From Pseudomonadota bacterium (lineage in GTDB: Bacteria; Pseudomonadota; Gammaproteobacteria; Burkholderiales; Rhodocyclaceae), in assembly GCA_018262235.1 (NCBI GenBank), contig JAGTRY010000002.1, positions 43,431-107,430 on the forward strand: a stretch of DNA of 64,000 nucleotides. Reading direction: 5' to 3'. The notes beneath the pieces are model-generated. The model had not been told where the DNA came from and ran no database searches. It was given only the letters and a program-made list of their open reading frames with translations. The position numbers were made by a program, and so were the translations under genes. Numbering within the stretch: position 1 is the stretch's first letter; every line of letters starts with the position of its first letter. Shown piece after piece: positions 1-9,014 of this stretch.

Positions 1-809
1 TCACAGCTCTGCCCGTAACCGGCCAACTCGCAATAGATGCGCGCTCCGCGCGCCACGGCGTGATCCCAGTCTTCCAGAATCAGTGCCGCGCCGCCTTCCC
101 CCAGCACCAGCCCGGTCCGCCCGGCCTGGAACGGACGACACGCCCGATAGGCGGTTTCGGCATTACCCTGAGCGACCACGCGCATGGATTCCCACGCCCG
201 CATCACCGAGAACGACAGCGGGGCTTCCGAGCCGCCGGCGACCACCAGCTGGGATTCGCCGGCCTGGATCCGGCGCATCGCTTCGCCAATGGCTACCGCG
301 GAGGATGCGCAGGCAACGGAATAGGAAAGACAGGCGCTGCCCAATCCCAGCGAAATCGCCACGTGGGACGCCGCTGCGTTGTTCATCGCCAGCACCACGG
401 AGAGCGGATGCGCGCGATCCTTGTTGTGTACGTAGAAGTCGGTGTAGCCCTTCTCGAAGGTCAGCGTGCCGCCCACGCCGGTCCCCCAGGAGACCCCGAA
501 CTCATCGGAACCGCCTCCCTGGCGCGGCAGGCCGGCATCGTCCCAGGCCGTGAACGCCGCCGCCACGCCAAGCTGGCTGTAGCGATCCGTCACGGCCGCC
601 AGCGGGCGCCCGAGCACCACCTCGGCATCGAAGTATGGGCAGCTCACCGCCGGCTGGGCCAGGGGTGAGGGCGATGCGGGGTGATGGTAGAGGTTCACGG
701 CAGATTCGCCACGCATCAGTCGCGCGAAGAAATCCTGCGTATCGCCCCCGAAGGGATTGACCAGCCCGACCCCCGTCACCGCCACGCGGCGGCAGCTCGC
801 TTCAGTCAT
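1..809 (-). CDS. Beta-ketoacyl-ACP synthase (KAS II-like), partial
   Basis: Condensing enzyme expected to extend an ACP-bound acyl chain by decarboxylative Claisen condensation. The reading frame stays open to the window edge, so the C-terminal part with the His residues is missing. The translation begins MTEASCRRVAVTGVG, a typical thiolase-fold N-terminus, and contains SVACASSAVAIGEAMRR, where the Cys is the expected acyl-accepting nucleophile, followed by a glycine-rich GGSEAPLSF stretch. The ATG overlaps the end of the ACP gene by 8 bases, so the two are probably translationally coupled. A synthase coupled to its own ACP suggests a specialised cluster, for example aryl polyene-like or another fatty acid or polyketide type, continuing leftward. 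A housekeeping fabF is less likely from this arrangement. Confidence 0.87.
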   Translation of the reverse strand, partial: MTEASCRRVAVTGVGLVNPFGGDTQDFFARLMRGESAVNLYHHPASPSPLAQPAVSCPYFDAEVVLGRPLAAVTDRYSQLGVAAAFTAWDDAGLPRQGGGSDEFGVSWGTGVGGTLTFEKGYTDFYVHNKDRAHPLSVVLAMNNAAASHVAISLGLGSACLSYSVACASSAVAIGEAMRRIQAGESQLVVAGGSEAPLSFSVMRAWESMRVVAQGNAETAYRACRPFQAGRTGLVLGEGGAALILEDWDHAVARGARIYCELAGYGQSC

Positions 810-1041
810 TACTGGCCGGTTTGAGCTTTTCGAAAATCTCGATCAGTTCGGCCACGGTTTCCGGACGCGGCAGATCGTCGGGCATGCGCACGCCGAACTT
901 GTCCTCCATGTCGAACATCAGGTCGAGCAGCGTCAGGGAGTCGACACCGATATCCTCCAGCCGGCTTTCCGGATTGACTTCCTCCGGCGGATTGGTGACG
1001 CGGCGTTTAATGAATTCGCGCAGTAGTTCAAGCGTGTCCAT
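802..1041 (-). CDS. Acyl carrier protein
   Basis: A 79-residue acyl carrier protein that would hold growing acyl chains on a phosphopantetheine arm. The attachment motif reads GVDSLTLLDLMF, with Ser35 as the modified residue. The acidic helix pattern after it (DMEDKFGV) is typical of ACPs. I chose the ATG at 1041 (MDTLELLREF) rather than an in-frame TTG at 1059, because the shorter form matches normal ACP length and has an AGG upstream. It lies directly before the ketoacyl synthase and overlaps its start. Probably the dedicated carrier for that enzyme. Confidence 0.88.
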   Translation of the reverse strand: MDTLELLREFIKRRVTNPPEEVNPESRLEDIGVDSLTLLDLMFDMEDKFGVRMPDDLPRPETVAELIEIFEKLKPASND

Positions 1042-1145
1042 GGCAAACCTGTTGGGCAAAGTTACATAATTTTAATCTAGGCACGACCTGCCCGGTGGAA
1101 CTCTTGTGCTATGGCACTGTCGCGCCTGTGGTTTTGTTGCGTGTC

Positions 1146-1937
1146 TCACACCTGGCAGAGGTAATCCACCGTCAGCGGGGCATGATCCGAGAAGCGCTGA
1201 TCCTTGAATACGCCCACACTTGCCGCACGTGCGGCCATCCCCGGCGTGGCAAGCTGGTAATCCAGACGCCAACCGACATTCTTGGCCCAGGCCTGGCCGC
1301 GATTGCTCCACCAGGTGTAGCAGGCATCGGTAGCATCCGGTTCGAGCCGGCGATATACATCGACCCAGCCGGCCTCAAGCTGCGCGCCCAGCCATTCACG
1401 TTCCTCGGGCAGAAAGCCGGAATTCTTCTGGTTGCTTTTCCAGTTCTTCAGGTCCGCCGCACGGTGCGCGATGTTCCAGTCGCCACAGATGATGACCTCC
1501 CTGCCACTCGCATGCAACGCTGCCATGCGCGGCGCAAACTCGGCCATGAAACGGAACTTGGCCTGCTGGCGCTCCTCCGAACTCGATCCCGAAGGCAGAT
1601 ACAGCGACACCACCGACAAGGGGCCATCGGGCAAATCGAAGTCGGCCTGGAGGTAACGCCCTTCCGCATCGAATTCGGCGACCCCGATTCCGCTTTGCAC
1701 GCGCGCGGGCTTGAGACGCGAATAGATCCCAACGCCGCTGTACCCCTTTTTCTCGGCATAGTGAAAATGCCCATGCCAGCCTGGCGGATTCAGCGTTGCG
1801 GCGGAGAGATCGGCTTCCTGTGCCTTGATCTCCTGCAGGCAGACCACATCGGCATTCTGGGCAGCCAGCCAGTCGAAGAAACCTTTGGTCGCTGCAGACC
1901 GGATGCCGTTGAGGTTGAGGGTGATGACGCGTAACAT
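1146..1937 (-). CDS. xth: Exodeoxyribonuclease III (AP endonuclease)
   Basis: A 263-residue member of the endonuclease/exonuclease/phosphatase superfamily. It cleaves at abasic sites and degrades 3' ends of duplex DNA during base-excision repair. Landmarks are the N-terminal LRVITLNLNGIRSA, the metal-binding Glu in VCLQEIKAQ, the GDWNIAH motif and the C-terminal FSDHAPLTVDY with the catalytic Asp-His. The ATG at 1937 is chosen over the longest frame (start 2042) because the family begins MLRV/MKI here and an AAGGA element precedes it. It is divergent from pyrE with only 31 bp between the starts, so the promoters must overlap. Confidence 0.95.
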   Translation of the reverse strand: MLRVITLNLNGIRSAATKGFFDWLAAQNADVVCLQEIKAQEADLSAATLNPPGWHGHFHYAEKKGYSGVGIYSRLKPARVQSGIGVAEFDAEGRYLQADFDLPDGPLSVVSLYLPSGSSSEERQQAKFRFMAEFAPRMAALHASGREVIICGDWNIAHRAADLKNWKSNQKNSGFLPEEREWLGAQLEAGWVDVYRRLEPDATDACYTWWSNRGQAWAKNVGWRLDYQLATPGMAARAASVGVFKDQRFSDHAPLTVDYLCQV

Positions 1938-1968
1938 TCTTGGCGTTTCCTTGTTATCGGTAAGTACC

Positions 1969-2607
1969 GTGGATTTTAGTCGCAACTTTCTCGCGCTCGC
2001 CGAGCGCATGGGCGCATTGCGTTTTGGCGAATTCAAAACCAAGGCCGGCCGCCTGTCACCCTATTTCTTCAATACCGCCCAATTCGACGACGGAGCATCC
2101 TTCGGCGAGCTGTGCGGTTATTACGCACAAGCCATCCGCGCTTCCGGCATCGCCTTCGATACCCTGTTCGGCCCCGCCTACAAAGGCATTCCCCTGGCTG
2201 CCGGCACCGCCATCCAGCTGGCAGCGCAGGGCGCCAACACGCCTTTCTGCTTCAACCGCAAGGAAGCCAAGGATCACGGCGAGGGCGGCACGCTAGTCGG
2301 TGCGCCCCTCAAAGGCCGGGTAATCGTGATTGATGACGTGATCACGGCAGGCACCTCGGTGCGTGAATCGGTTGAAATCATTCGTGCCAGCAGCGCCGAG
2401 CTGGCTGGTGTGTTCATCGCCATTGACCGGATGGAACGCGGAACCGGCGAGAAAAGCGCCGCACAGGAAGTCCGCGATACGTTTGGCGTCCCGGTCATCG
2501 CCGTGGCCAATCTGGACGACCTGATGCAGTTCATTCGCGCCGATGCGCGTCTGGCCACGTTCCTGCCCGCAGTACAACAGTACCGGCAAACCTACGGAGT
2601 ATGCTGA
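1969..2607 (+). CDS. pyrE: Orotate phosphoribosyltransferase
   Basis: Converts orotate and PRPP to OMP in de novo pyrimidine synthesis. The 212-residue length matches the family. The PRPP-binding motif is VIVIDDVITAGTS, and the FNRKEAKDHGEGG loop carries the conserved Lys and His of the catalytic flexible loop. The start is a GTG at 1969 (VDFSRNFLALAERMG), giving the normal N-terminus; the open frame continues upstream to 1825 but would overlap the exoIII gene. An in-frame TTG at 1951 is an alternative. The next gene begins one base after the stop, so they are probably co-transcribed. Confidence 0.95.
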   Translation: MDFSRNFLALAERMGALRFGEFKTKAGRLSPYFFNTAQFDDGASFGELCGYYAQAIRASGIAFDTLFGPAYKGIPLAAGTAIQLAAQGANTPFCFNRKEAKDHGEGGTLVGAPLKGRVIVIDDVITAGTSVRESVEIIRASSAELAGVFIAIDRMERGTGEKSAAQEVRDTFGVPVIAVANLDDLMQFIRADARLATFLPAVQQYRQTYGVC

Positions 2608-2608
2608 C

Positions 2609-3223
2609 ATGAACCTGATGCGCGCGCCCTGGCTGCTTGGCTTCCTGCTCCTGCTGACGACCTCTGCGGCGCACGCTCAGACCCGTTCTTTCTGTTGCAC
2701 CGATACCAATGGCCGCCGCTCCTGCGGCGACAGCCTGCCGCAAGTCTGCTACGACCGGGCTTATTCCGAAATCACCGGGGGCCGCGTGGTCCGCGAGGTC
2801 GAAGCGCCTCTGACCCCCGAGCAGCGCGCCCGCAAGGATGCCGAACTGCGTGCCCAGCGCGAACGCCTCGCCAAGGAAGCCGAAGCGCGCCGCCGCGATC
2901 AGGTGTTGCTCGAATCCTATTCCAGCGTTGGCGAACTGGATCGTCGGCGCGACCGTGACATCGGCAATCTCGAAGGCGAACTGAGAGCCGCCCGGGCCCG
3001 CGAAGCGGACCTGCTGGTACAGCAGGCCAAGCTCGAAAAGAGCAAGCCTGCCAAAGGATCTTTCCCGAAAATGCTTGCCGACAACATCGCCGTCAACACC
3101 TCCGAGCTGGAAGCCATCCGCACCGTCATCAGCAGCAAGCAACGTGACATCGAGCAGTTGCGCGTCCGCTTCGATGCCGACCGCGAACGCTACATCCAGT
3201 TGACCGGCAGCCCGGCGCGTTGA
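2609..3223 (+). CDS. DUF4124-type exported coiled-coil protein
   Basis: A 204-residue exported protein of unknown function. Residues 1-24 form a clear signal peptide ending AHA/Q. Residues 25-70 hold a cysteine-containing segment (SFCCTDTNGRRSCGD) resembling the DUF4124 domain of proteobacterial envelope proteins. The rest is highly charged Glu/Arg/Ala/Leu-rich sequence (about 80-200) predicted to form a long coiled coil. The start ATG at 2609 follows a GGAG element and sits one base after the pyrE stop. Linkage to pyrE suggests constitutive expression. The family assignment rests on the N-terminal pattern only. Confidence 0.75.
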   Translation: MNLMRAPWLLGFLLLLTTSAAHAQTRSFCCTDTNGRRSCGDSLPQVCYDRAYSEITGGRVVREVEAPLTPEQRARKDAELRAQRERLAKEAEARRRDQVLLESYSSVGELDRRRDRDIGNLEGELRAARAREADLLVQQAKLEKSKPAKGSFPKMLADNIAVNTSELEAIRTVISSKQRDIEQLRVRFDADRERYIQLTGSPAR

Positions 3224-3239
3224 GCCGGAATCCCGCGCC

Positions 3240-5336
3240 ATGAGCGTACCTGCTTCACGTCAAATCGTCCGTGCCGTCTGCCCGCACGATTGCCCCGACA
3301 CCTGCGCCATGCAGATCAGCGTGGAAGACGGTCGCGCGATCCGGGTCCAGGGAGCGCCCGATGTACCGATCACCCGCGGCACCTTGTGCAGCAAGGTCGC
3401 CCACTATCTGGAACGCACCTATTCGGACCAGCGTCTGCTGTACCCGATGCGACGCGTAGGCGCCAAGGGAGAAGGCCGCTTCGAGCGCATCAGCTGGGAA
3501 CAGGCGCTGGACACCATCGCCGAGAGATTCCGCAGCATTGCCAGCACCGATCCGCGCAGCATCCTGCCGTACAGCTACGCAGGCACCATGGGACTGGTGC
3601 AAGGCAGCTCCATGGACCGGCGTTTCTTTCACCGCCTTGGCGCCTCTTTTCTGGATCGCACGATCTGCGCCGAGGCCGGTGCGGTCGGCTACAAGGCGAC
3701 CATCGGCACGACCCAGGGCATCGATCCGGAAGCTTTCGCCAGCGCGCGCTACATCCTGATCTGGGGCGCCAACCCGGTCGTCTCCAACCTGCATCTGTGG
3801 GCCCGCATCGTTGAAGCCAAACGGCATGGCACGCGCGTCGTGTGCATCGACCCGGTCCGCAGCCTAACCGCCGAAAAATCCGACTGGCATCTCGCCCCGC
3901 TGCCCGGCACCGATGCCGCACTGGCACTGGCGATCATGCATGTGCTGATCCGCGACGGCCTCTGCGACGAGGATTACATCGCGCGCTACACCACTGGTTT
4001 CGCCGCCCTGAAACGCCGTGTGGCGGAATGGACGCCCACGCGTGCCGCCGCCGAAACCGGCCTTGCCGCGGCCGACATCGAACAACTCGCCCATGAATAC
4101 GGCCAGGAAGACCGCCCGGCGGCGATCCGCGTCAATTACGGCCTGAACCGCTGTGCCGGCGGCGGCGCGGCAATGCGCGCAATCGCCTGTCTGCCCGCAC
4201 TGACCGGCCACTGGCGCTGGCCACACGGCGGCATCCTGCTATCGACCTCGGGCACCTACGGCACCGACAGCCACGCGCTGGAACGCCCGGACCTTTATCC
4301 GTATGACGAACGCTTCCCGCCGCGCCACATCAACATGAGCACCATCGGCGATGCCCTGCTCGAAGCGGACGATCCGGCGATCCGCGCAATCATGGTGTAC
4401 AACGCCAATCCGGTCGCCGTCGCACCGGACTCGAACCGGGTGCGCGCCGGTTTTGCACGCGAAGACCTGTTCTGCGTCGTACACGAATTGTTCCAGACCG
4501 ACACCGCCGACTATGCCGACATCCTGTTGCCGGCCACCAGCCAGCTGGAACACTGGGACATCCACAAGTCCTACGGGCACTTGAACGTGATGGTCAACGA
4601 ACCGGCCATCGCCCCGCTCGGCGAAGCCCGGCCGAATACCTGGGTGTTCCGCGAACTGGCGCAGCGCATGGGTTTCACCGAAGCCTGTTTCGCCGAGAGC
4701 GACGAAGCCATCGGCGCCCAGGCTTTCCGCCCGGACCATCCGAAGAGCGGCAACATCCGCATGGACACCTTGCGCCGCCAGGGCTGGCAACGCCTGAACG
4801 TGCCCACACCGTATGCGCCTTTTGCGGCGGGTGGTTTCCCGACCCCCTCCGGCAAATGCGAGTTCTATTCACCCAGCCTGGCCCAGCAAGGACAGGACCC
4901 CTTGCCGCATTACGTCCCACCACACGAAGGGCCTCACTCGAATCCGGAACTGGCCGCAAAGTATCCGCTCGCCTTCGTCAGCCCGCCCTCGCGCCACTTC
5001 CTCAATTCCAGCTTCGCCAATCTGCCCCGCTTCGTCCAGGCCGAAGGCAAACCCTGGCTGGACATGCATCCGCAGGACGCCGCCACACGCGGCCTGCAGG
5101 ATGGCGCACGGGTGCGCATCTTCAACGCCCGCGGCGCCTTTCATGCCTGGCTGCGCATCCATCCCGACACGCCTGGCGTGCGCCAGGGCGTGGTCAGCGC
5201 ACCATCGATCTGGTGGCAAAAACTCTCGGGCGATGGCTGCAATGCCAACGCCGTCACTTCGCAGGCGCTCGCCGACATGGGCGGTGGCGCAACCTTCTAC
5301 GACTGCCTGGTTGAAGTTGTCGCTGCCGCGGAGTAA
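3240..5336 (+). CDS. Molybdopterin-dependent oxidoreductase
   Basis: A 698-residue catalytic subunit of the DMSO reductase superfamily. The N-terminal CPHDCPDTC motif followed by LCSKV supplies the four Cys ligands of a 4Fe-4S cluster. Central segments such as YILIWGANPVVSNLH and IMVYNANPVA are typical molybdopterin-guanine dinucleotide-binding loops, and the C-terminal part (about 575-690) fits the molydopterin-dinucleotide-binding barrel. There is no twin-arginine signal and no adjacent iron-sulfur or membrane-anchor subunit, so it is probably cytoplasmic and single-subunit or paired elsewhere. The substrate cannot be assigned. It starts 16 bp after the DUF4124-type gene on the same strand. 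Confidence 0.88.
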   Translation: MSVPASRQIVRAVCPHDCPDTCAMQISVEDGRAIRVQGAPDVPITRGTLCSKVAHYLERTYSDQRLLYPMRRVGAKGEGRFERISWEQALDTIAERFRSIASTDPRSILPYSYAGTMGLVQGSSMDRRFFHRLGASFLDRTICAEAGAVGYKATIGTTQGIDPEAFASARYILIWGANPVVSNLHLWARIVEAKRHGTRVVCIDPVRSLTAEKSDWHLAPLPGTDAALALAIMHVLIRDGLCDEDYIARYTTGFAALKRRVAEWTPTRAAAETGLAAADIEQLAHEYGQEDRPAAIRVNYGLNRCAGGGAAMRAIACLPALTGHWRWPHGGILLSTSGTYGTDSHALERPDLYPYDERFPPRHINMSTIGDALLEADDPAIRAIMVYNANPVAVAPDSNRVRAGFAREDLFCVVHELFQTDTADYADILLPATSQLEHWDIHKSYGHLNVMVNEPAIAPLGEARPNTWVFRELAQRMGFTEACFAESDEAIGAQAFRPDHPKSGNIRMDTLRRQGWQRLNVPTPYAPFAAGGFPTPSGKCEFYSPSLAQQGQDPLPHYVPPHEGPHSNPELAAKYPLAFVSPPSRHFLNSSFANLPRFVQAEGKPWLDMHPQDAATRGLQDGARVRIFNARGAFHAWLRIHPDTPGVRQGVVSAPSIWWQKLSGDGCNANAVTSQALADMGGGATFYDCLVEVVAAAE

Positions 5337-5356
5337 TTGCTCACGCCCCGCCCGCG

Positions 5357-6055
5357 CTAATCGCGCCGCACGCTGATGCCTTCGCGCTGTTCAAGCTGAT
5401 CGAAGAAATCCGTCAGGCGCCGGCCGGGCTGATCCGGGAACAGCTCATCCAGCGCATCCAGTTGCTGGATGCGGTCGACGCGGAAATGGCGGAACTCACC
5501 GCGCAGCGTGCACCAGCCAATCAGGGTCCAGGCCCGTCCCCAGAAAAACAGGCCGAGCGGCCACAGGGTGCGCTGCGAAGGCGTACCGTCTTCACGCACA
5601 TAGTCCATGCGCACGATGCGATGCTCACGCACGGCCACGCGCAACGGCTGCAGCCAAGGCAGACGCGCCTGTCCACCGGGCGGAATGAACAGCCGGGCGA
5701 GCTGGGCTTCGCGCTTGAGCGCTTCGGGCAGCACATTGTGGATCTTGGCCAGCGCCGCACTCGCTGCGGCCGCCAGCTCCGTGTCACCCCAGGCCTGCAC
5801 CATGCGCGAACCGACCAGCAGCGCTTCCAGCTCTTCCGGGTTGAAAAGCAGCGGCGGCACGTCCAGCCGGTAGCGCAAGCGATAGCCGACGCCCGCTTCG
5901 CCCTCGATGGGCACTCCGGAAAGCGTCAGATCGTGGATATCGCGGTACAGTGTGCGCAATGACACTTGCAACTGCTCGGCAAGCCACTGGCCCGTCGCAT
6001 GACGACGGGCGCGGAGCAGTTCAACGAGACGGAAGAGACGGTCGGCGCGGCGCAT
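5357..6055 (-). CDS. WYL-domain transcriptional regulator (YafY type)
   Basis: A 232-residue DNA-binding regulator. Residues 1-55 form a DeoR-like winged helix-turn-helix (WLAEQLQVSLRTLYRDIHDL). Residues about 140-215 form a WYL domain (RIVRMDYVREDGTPSQRTLWPLG in outline, then WTLIGWC and FRHFRVDRI), a ligand-sensing fold. The 64-bp gap to the upstream VOC-family gene on the same strand suggests a two-gene unit, and YafY-type regulators often sit with such small enzymes. The ligand is unknown. Confidence 0.88.
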   Translation of the reverse strand: MRRADRLFRLVELLRARRHATGQWLAEQLQVSLRTLYRDIHDLTLSGVPIEGEAGVGYRLRYRLDVPPLLFNPEELEALLVGSRMVQAWGDTELAAAASAALAKIHNVLPEALKREAQLARLFIPPGGQARLPWLQPLRVAVREHRIVRMDYVREDGTPSQRTLWPLGLFFWGRAWTLIGWCTLRGEFRHFRVDRIQQLDALDELFPDQPGRRLTDFFDQLEQREGISVRRD

Positions 6056-6119
6056 GGTCTTTCTGTTCGGGCAGACATGAAACCTGCACCTTACCTCAGG
6101 TGCCCACGAGCATCACGAC

Positions 6120-6488
6120 TCAGCCCGGAGAATGCAACCCGACCATATTGCCCTCGGTATCCGCCAGGATCGCGAAATAACCAATCTCGGGGCGGATCAG
6201 GGTCTTGGGCACGATGATCTGGCCACCGGCCGCTTCGACACGCGCCAGCACCCGGTTCAGATCTGCGCCCGCATCCAGATAGATGCGCACGCCATCCTGA
6301 TGCGGACGCGCCTGCGCATTCTCGAAAATGCAGCCACCCACTTCCGTCATCCCATGCGGCCAAACGGCCATGCGGCCAGACGGACCACAGCTCTCGGGCT
6401 TGAGCTGGATGGCAAGAATGGTTTCGTAAAAACGGCAGGCCCGTTCAAAGTTGGCTGCGGGAATTTCAAACCAGGTCACGGCGTTCAT
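6120..6488 (-). CDS. VOC family (glyoxalase-fold) protein
   Basis: A 122-residue protein with the paired beta-alpha-beta-beta-beta fold of the glyoxalase/bleomycin-resistance/dioxygenase superfamily. The N-terminus VTWFEIPAANFERACRFYE and the C-terminal YFAILADTEGNMVGLHSP are characteristic of the small single-domain subgroup common in proteobacteria. An AAGGAG element lies 8 bases before the ATG. It lies upstream of the WYL regulator. The reaction is unknown; many close relatives are uncharacterised. Confidence 0.87.
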   Translation of the reverse strand: MNAVTWFEIPAANFERACRFYETILAIQLKPESCGPSGRMAVWPHGMTEVGGCIFENAQARPHQDGVRIYLDAGADLNRVLARVEAAGGQIIVPKTLIRPEIGYFAILADTEGNMVGLHSPG

Positions 6489-6568
6489 GACAGACTCCTT
6501 GTTGCGGTTGAGGAGTCGCCATGTTGCAGGCCCCCTGCTGACAGCGTGGTGTCAGCAGGCTGAGCAGC

Positions 6569-8923
6569 CTACTTCTGCATGCTCACCTGTACCGGGCCTG
6601 CAGCGAGCCTCAGCGTCACAAGGCCATCGGGGGCCTGCTGCCAGCTTTGCGCTCCGGTCACGCGTGTCACCACAAATCCCGGCATGATCTGCAAAGTCAC
6701 GGCGTCCCCCGGCCGGGCCACAAGCGCCACTTCCTGAGGGGTGCGAATTCCTTCCAGGCTGATCGGAGCGCCCGACACCAGCGTGACGGGACCAGCCAGA
6801 CGTGTCGCTTCGATCAGCGTGAAACGCAGCCCATCCGCATGCGTCACAAAGCTCGCCGCCATGCCATCGAGTTTCCAGCCTGCGGCGTCGACCTGCTTTT
6901 CAGATTCACGCGCCATGAGCACGATTTCATCACTTCCCTGCCCGGAAAGCCGCATGGCGTAACCCTTCTCAGCCGGGATGCTCACCGAGGCAGGCGCAGC
7001 ACCGTTCTCCCCGGAGGCCTTCCACGGATACAGCAGGGTCAGGAAATCCTGTTGTTTCGAGCGTGCGTTCGTCTCGGCTGTCACATGCCATTCGTTCGGC
7101 ATTTTGGTGCGATAGCTCTCGATCACTGGCGGCTCGAAAGCATCGGTCTGAGAGAAGACGAGCGCGCCCACACCGGGTTGCAGGAAGCGTACGGTCAGGC
7201 GTGCATTCCCCTGTTGCTGGACGATCTCGTTGCGCTCCGGGCTGAGCGTCATCGGGCTGCGCGCGTGGAGTTGCCATTGGTATTTCACCGCTTCGGGTGC
7301 GGCATCTTCATCGAGGATCACGAAGTAACGCCGGTTCACGAAGAACACGTGGCGCAAGGCACGCTCGGCCCGCGCACCGTAGGCCCGCTGCGCATTCCCC
7401 GTGGCGAAGCTGTAACCGGCGCCATCGGCAAAACGCGTGATCGTGCCGGTGGCCGTTGCGTCCTTGATGCGCTGACCTTCGCCATCGAAGAGGACGGCGT
7501 TCTTGGCCTTGGTCTGGCGGCTCCAGCCGACTTGGTGCGGACTGTCGTAGAACTCGCGGTAGCCGGAGTTGATCGCCAGCGGCTGGCCAAAGGCGTTGAG
7601 CACGAAACTGTTCTGATCGGCGAAACCATGGCTGGCCGAACCCTGCGGGCTGGAGCGGAAGCCGAGCATGATGTCGTTGGCCGCATCGCCGAGCGCAGAG
7701 TGCATCGCCACCACACCGATATCATCAAAGTACCGGCTCTGCGGCAACTCCGTGAGTTTCACTTCCGGCAGCTTCGCTTGTGCTGTGCGGAAGCGCTGCA
7801 GGAAGCTGTCTGCGCCATCGTAGGTGTAGTAATTGAAGCTGGCCGGGGGCTTCTGGCGCAACGCTTTGGCATACGCCAGCGGATAGGGGTCGGCATTCAG
7901 CACGGCGAACTTTTCCATCATCAGGGCGATGCTGCCGCTGGGCCCCATGATGTTGGTGAGATCGCCAAACGATGAGCCCGGATAGGGCATCAGGCTGTAA
8001 ATGCCGAAATAGGGCGTGTTGCGCCAGAAGGGACGCGCCAGCGGCTCCTTGAAACCAAACAGCGCCATGCCTTCGAGGAAACGCTGATGCTGGCTGATGC
8101 CGGTGTTCCAGTAGTTGAGCCCCTCAGCCCAGCCACCGGCCGGGCCGCCCCACACCGGGAACTGGCGCAGGTAGTACTCGTAGCTCCAGGCCAGCCAGCC
8201 CGGCGCGCGCTTCGTCTCGTGAAACAGCGCCAGCCCGCCCTGCCCGAGCGTGGAGATGAAGCGCATCGGATGGCTCAGCGAATTGTCCGGCGCGGTCGGG
8301 CGGGTCAGCGTGAACTTCGGCTGGATCTGGCTGGCGAGCACTTCCATGCGCGCAATCAGTGCCTTGCCAACCGTGGCACGCTCCTCCGGCGTGAGCGCGG
8401 CATATGCCCAGTCGTAGGCAAAAATCATGGGGCGCAACGACTGGATGAAGAGCTCGTCGTTGGTGCGGTAAGTTTCGCGCGTGATATCCCAGCTCGCCAG
8501 ATGCATCAGCCAGCGCGCCGCCTCGCGGCCATAGGCGGGGTCTTCGGTGAGCAGCCAGGCCAGCGCATAGCGCTGCGCCCAGGCGGCAGTCTCGTTCGCC
8601 GCCTTGTAACCGGCTTCCCACTGTTTCGTACCTTCCAGCGTGCCGTTCCGGGCCGGTTTCGGCTCGGGAATCAGCGCGCGACTATCCAGCGGCGGCAGCG
8701 CCAGTTTCGCCAGCGCGGCACCATCCGGCTGGCTCGGCAGATCTTTAAGGAAGGCGCGCAACGCGGGCAGATCGGCCGGGCGAATCAGCAGGCGCGGATG
8801 CTCGTTGGCGAGTGCCGCATTGAATTGCGCCACGCGCCCGGCGACCAGCTCGCCATCGCTTTGCGCCAGTGCAGGCGCCACCATGGACAGCGTGACCAGC
8901 CCCAGCAGGATGAGTTTTTTCAT
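6569..8923 (-). CDS. Secreted heparinase II/III-like polysaccharide lyase
   Basis: A 784-residue exported protein. The chosen ATG at 8923 gives a clean signal peptide (MKKLILLGLVTLSMVAPALA). Residues about 30-400 resemble the DUF4962/alpha-alpha toroid domain of polysaccharide lyases: HPRLLIRPADLPALRAFL, and a GGWAEGLNYWNTGISQH active-site-like segment. Residues about 430-700 form the beta-sandwich typical of heparinase II/III enzymes, with GFRSSPQGSASHGFADQNSF carrying a conserved His-containing motif. It likely cleaves a uronic-acid-containing polysaccharide outside the cytoplasm. The uronate catabolic island some 5 kb downstream supports this, but the substrate (alginate, heparin-like or other) is not determined by sequence. 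The open frame extends upstream to 9280 only because it runs through an EamA remnant. Confidence 0.83.
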   Translation of the reverse strand: MKKLILLGLVTLSMVAPALAQSDGELVAGRVAQFNAALANEHPRLLIRPADLPALRAFLKDLPSQPDGAALAKLALPPLDSRALIPEPKPARNGTLEGTKQWEAGYKAANETAAWAQRYALAWLLTEDPAYGREAARWLMHLASWDITRETYRTNDELFIQSLRPMIFAYDWAYAALTPEERATVGKALIARMEVLASQIQPKFTLTRPTAPDNSLSHPMRFISTLGQGGLALFHETKRAPGWLAWSYEYYLRQFPVWGGPAGGWAEGLNYWNTGISQHQRFLEGMALFGFKEPLARPFWRNTPYFGIYSLMPYPGSSFGDLTNIMGPSGSIALMMEKFAVLNADPYPLAYAKALRQKPPASFNYYTYDGADSFLQRFRTAQAKLPEVKLTELPQSRYFDDIGVVAMHSALGDAANDIMLGFRSSPQGSASHGFADQNSFVLNAFGQPLAINSGYREFYDSPHQVGWSRQTKAKNAVLFDGEGQRIKDATATGTITRFADGAGYSFATGNAQRAYGARAERALRHVFFVNRRYFVILDEDAAPEAVKYQWQLHARSPMTLSPERNEIVQQQGNARLTVRFLQPGVGALVFSQTDAFEPPVIESYRTKMPNEWHVTAETNARSKQQDFLTLLYPWKASGENGAAPASVSIPAEKGYAMRLSGQGSDEIVLMARESEKQVDAAGWKLDGMAASFVTHADGLRFTLIEATRLAGPVTLVSGAPISLEGIRTPQEVALVARPGDAVTLQIMPGFVVTRVTGAQSWQQAPDGLVTLRLAAGPVQVSMQK

Positions 8924-9014
8924 GATTGGCGCGCCCGCGTTGATCGGCAATACGGCCCCGGACAGATCCGGGCAAGTTACCGGAACAGACTCTACGGGCG
9001 TAGCCGTGTGGAAA

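Noticed and set aside
6647..7975. A 442-codon open frame opposite the lyase gene
   Set aside because: The lyase has a signal peptide and family motifs; the antisense frame is rich in Arg/His/Ala with no domain.
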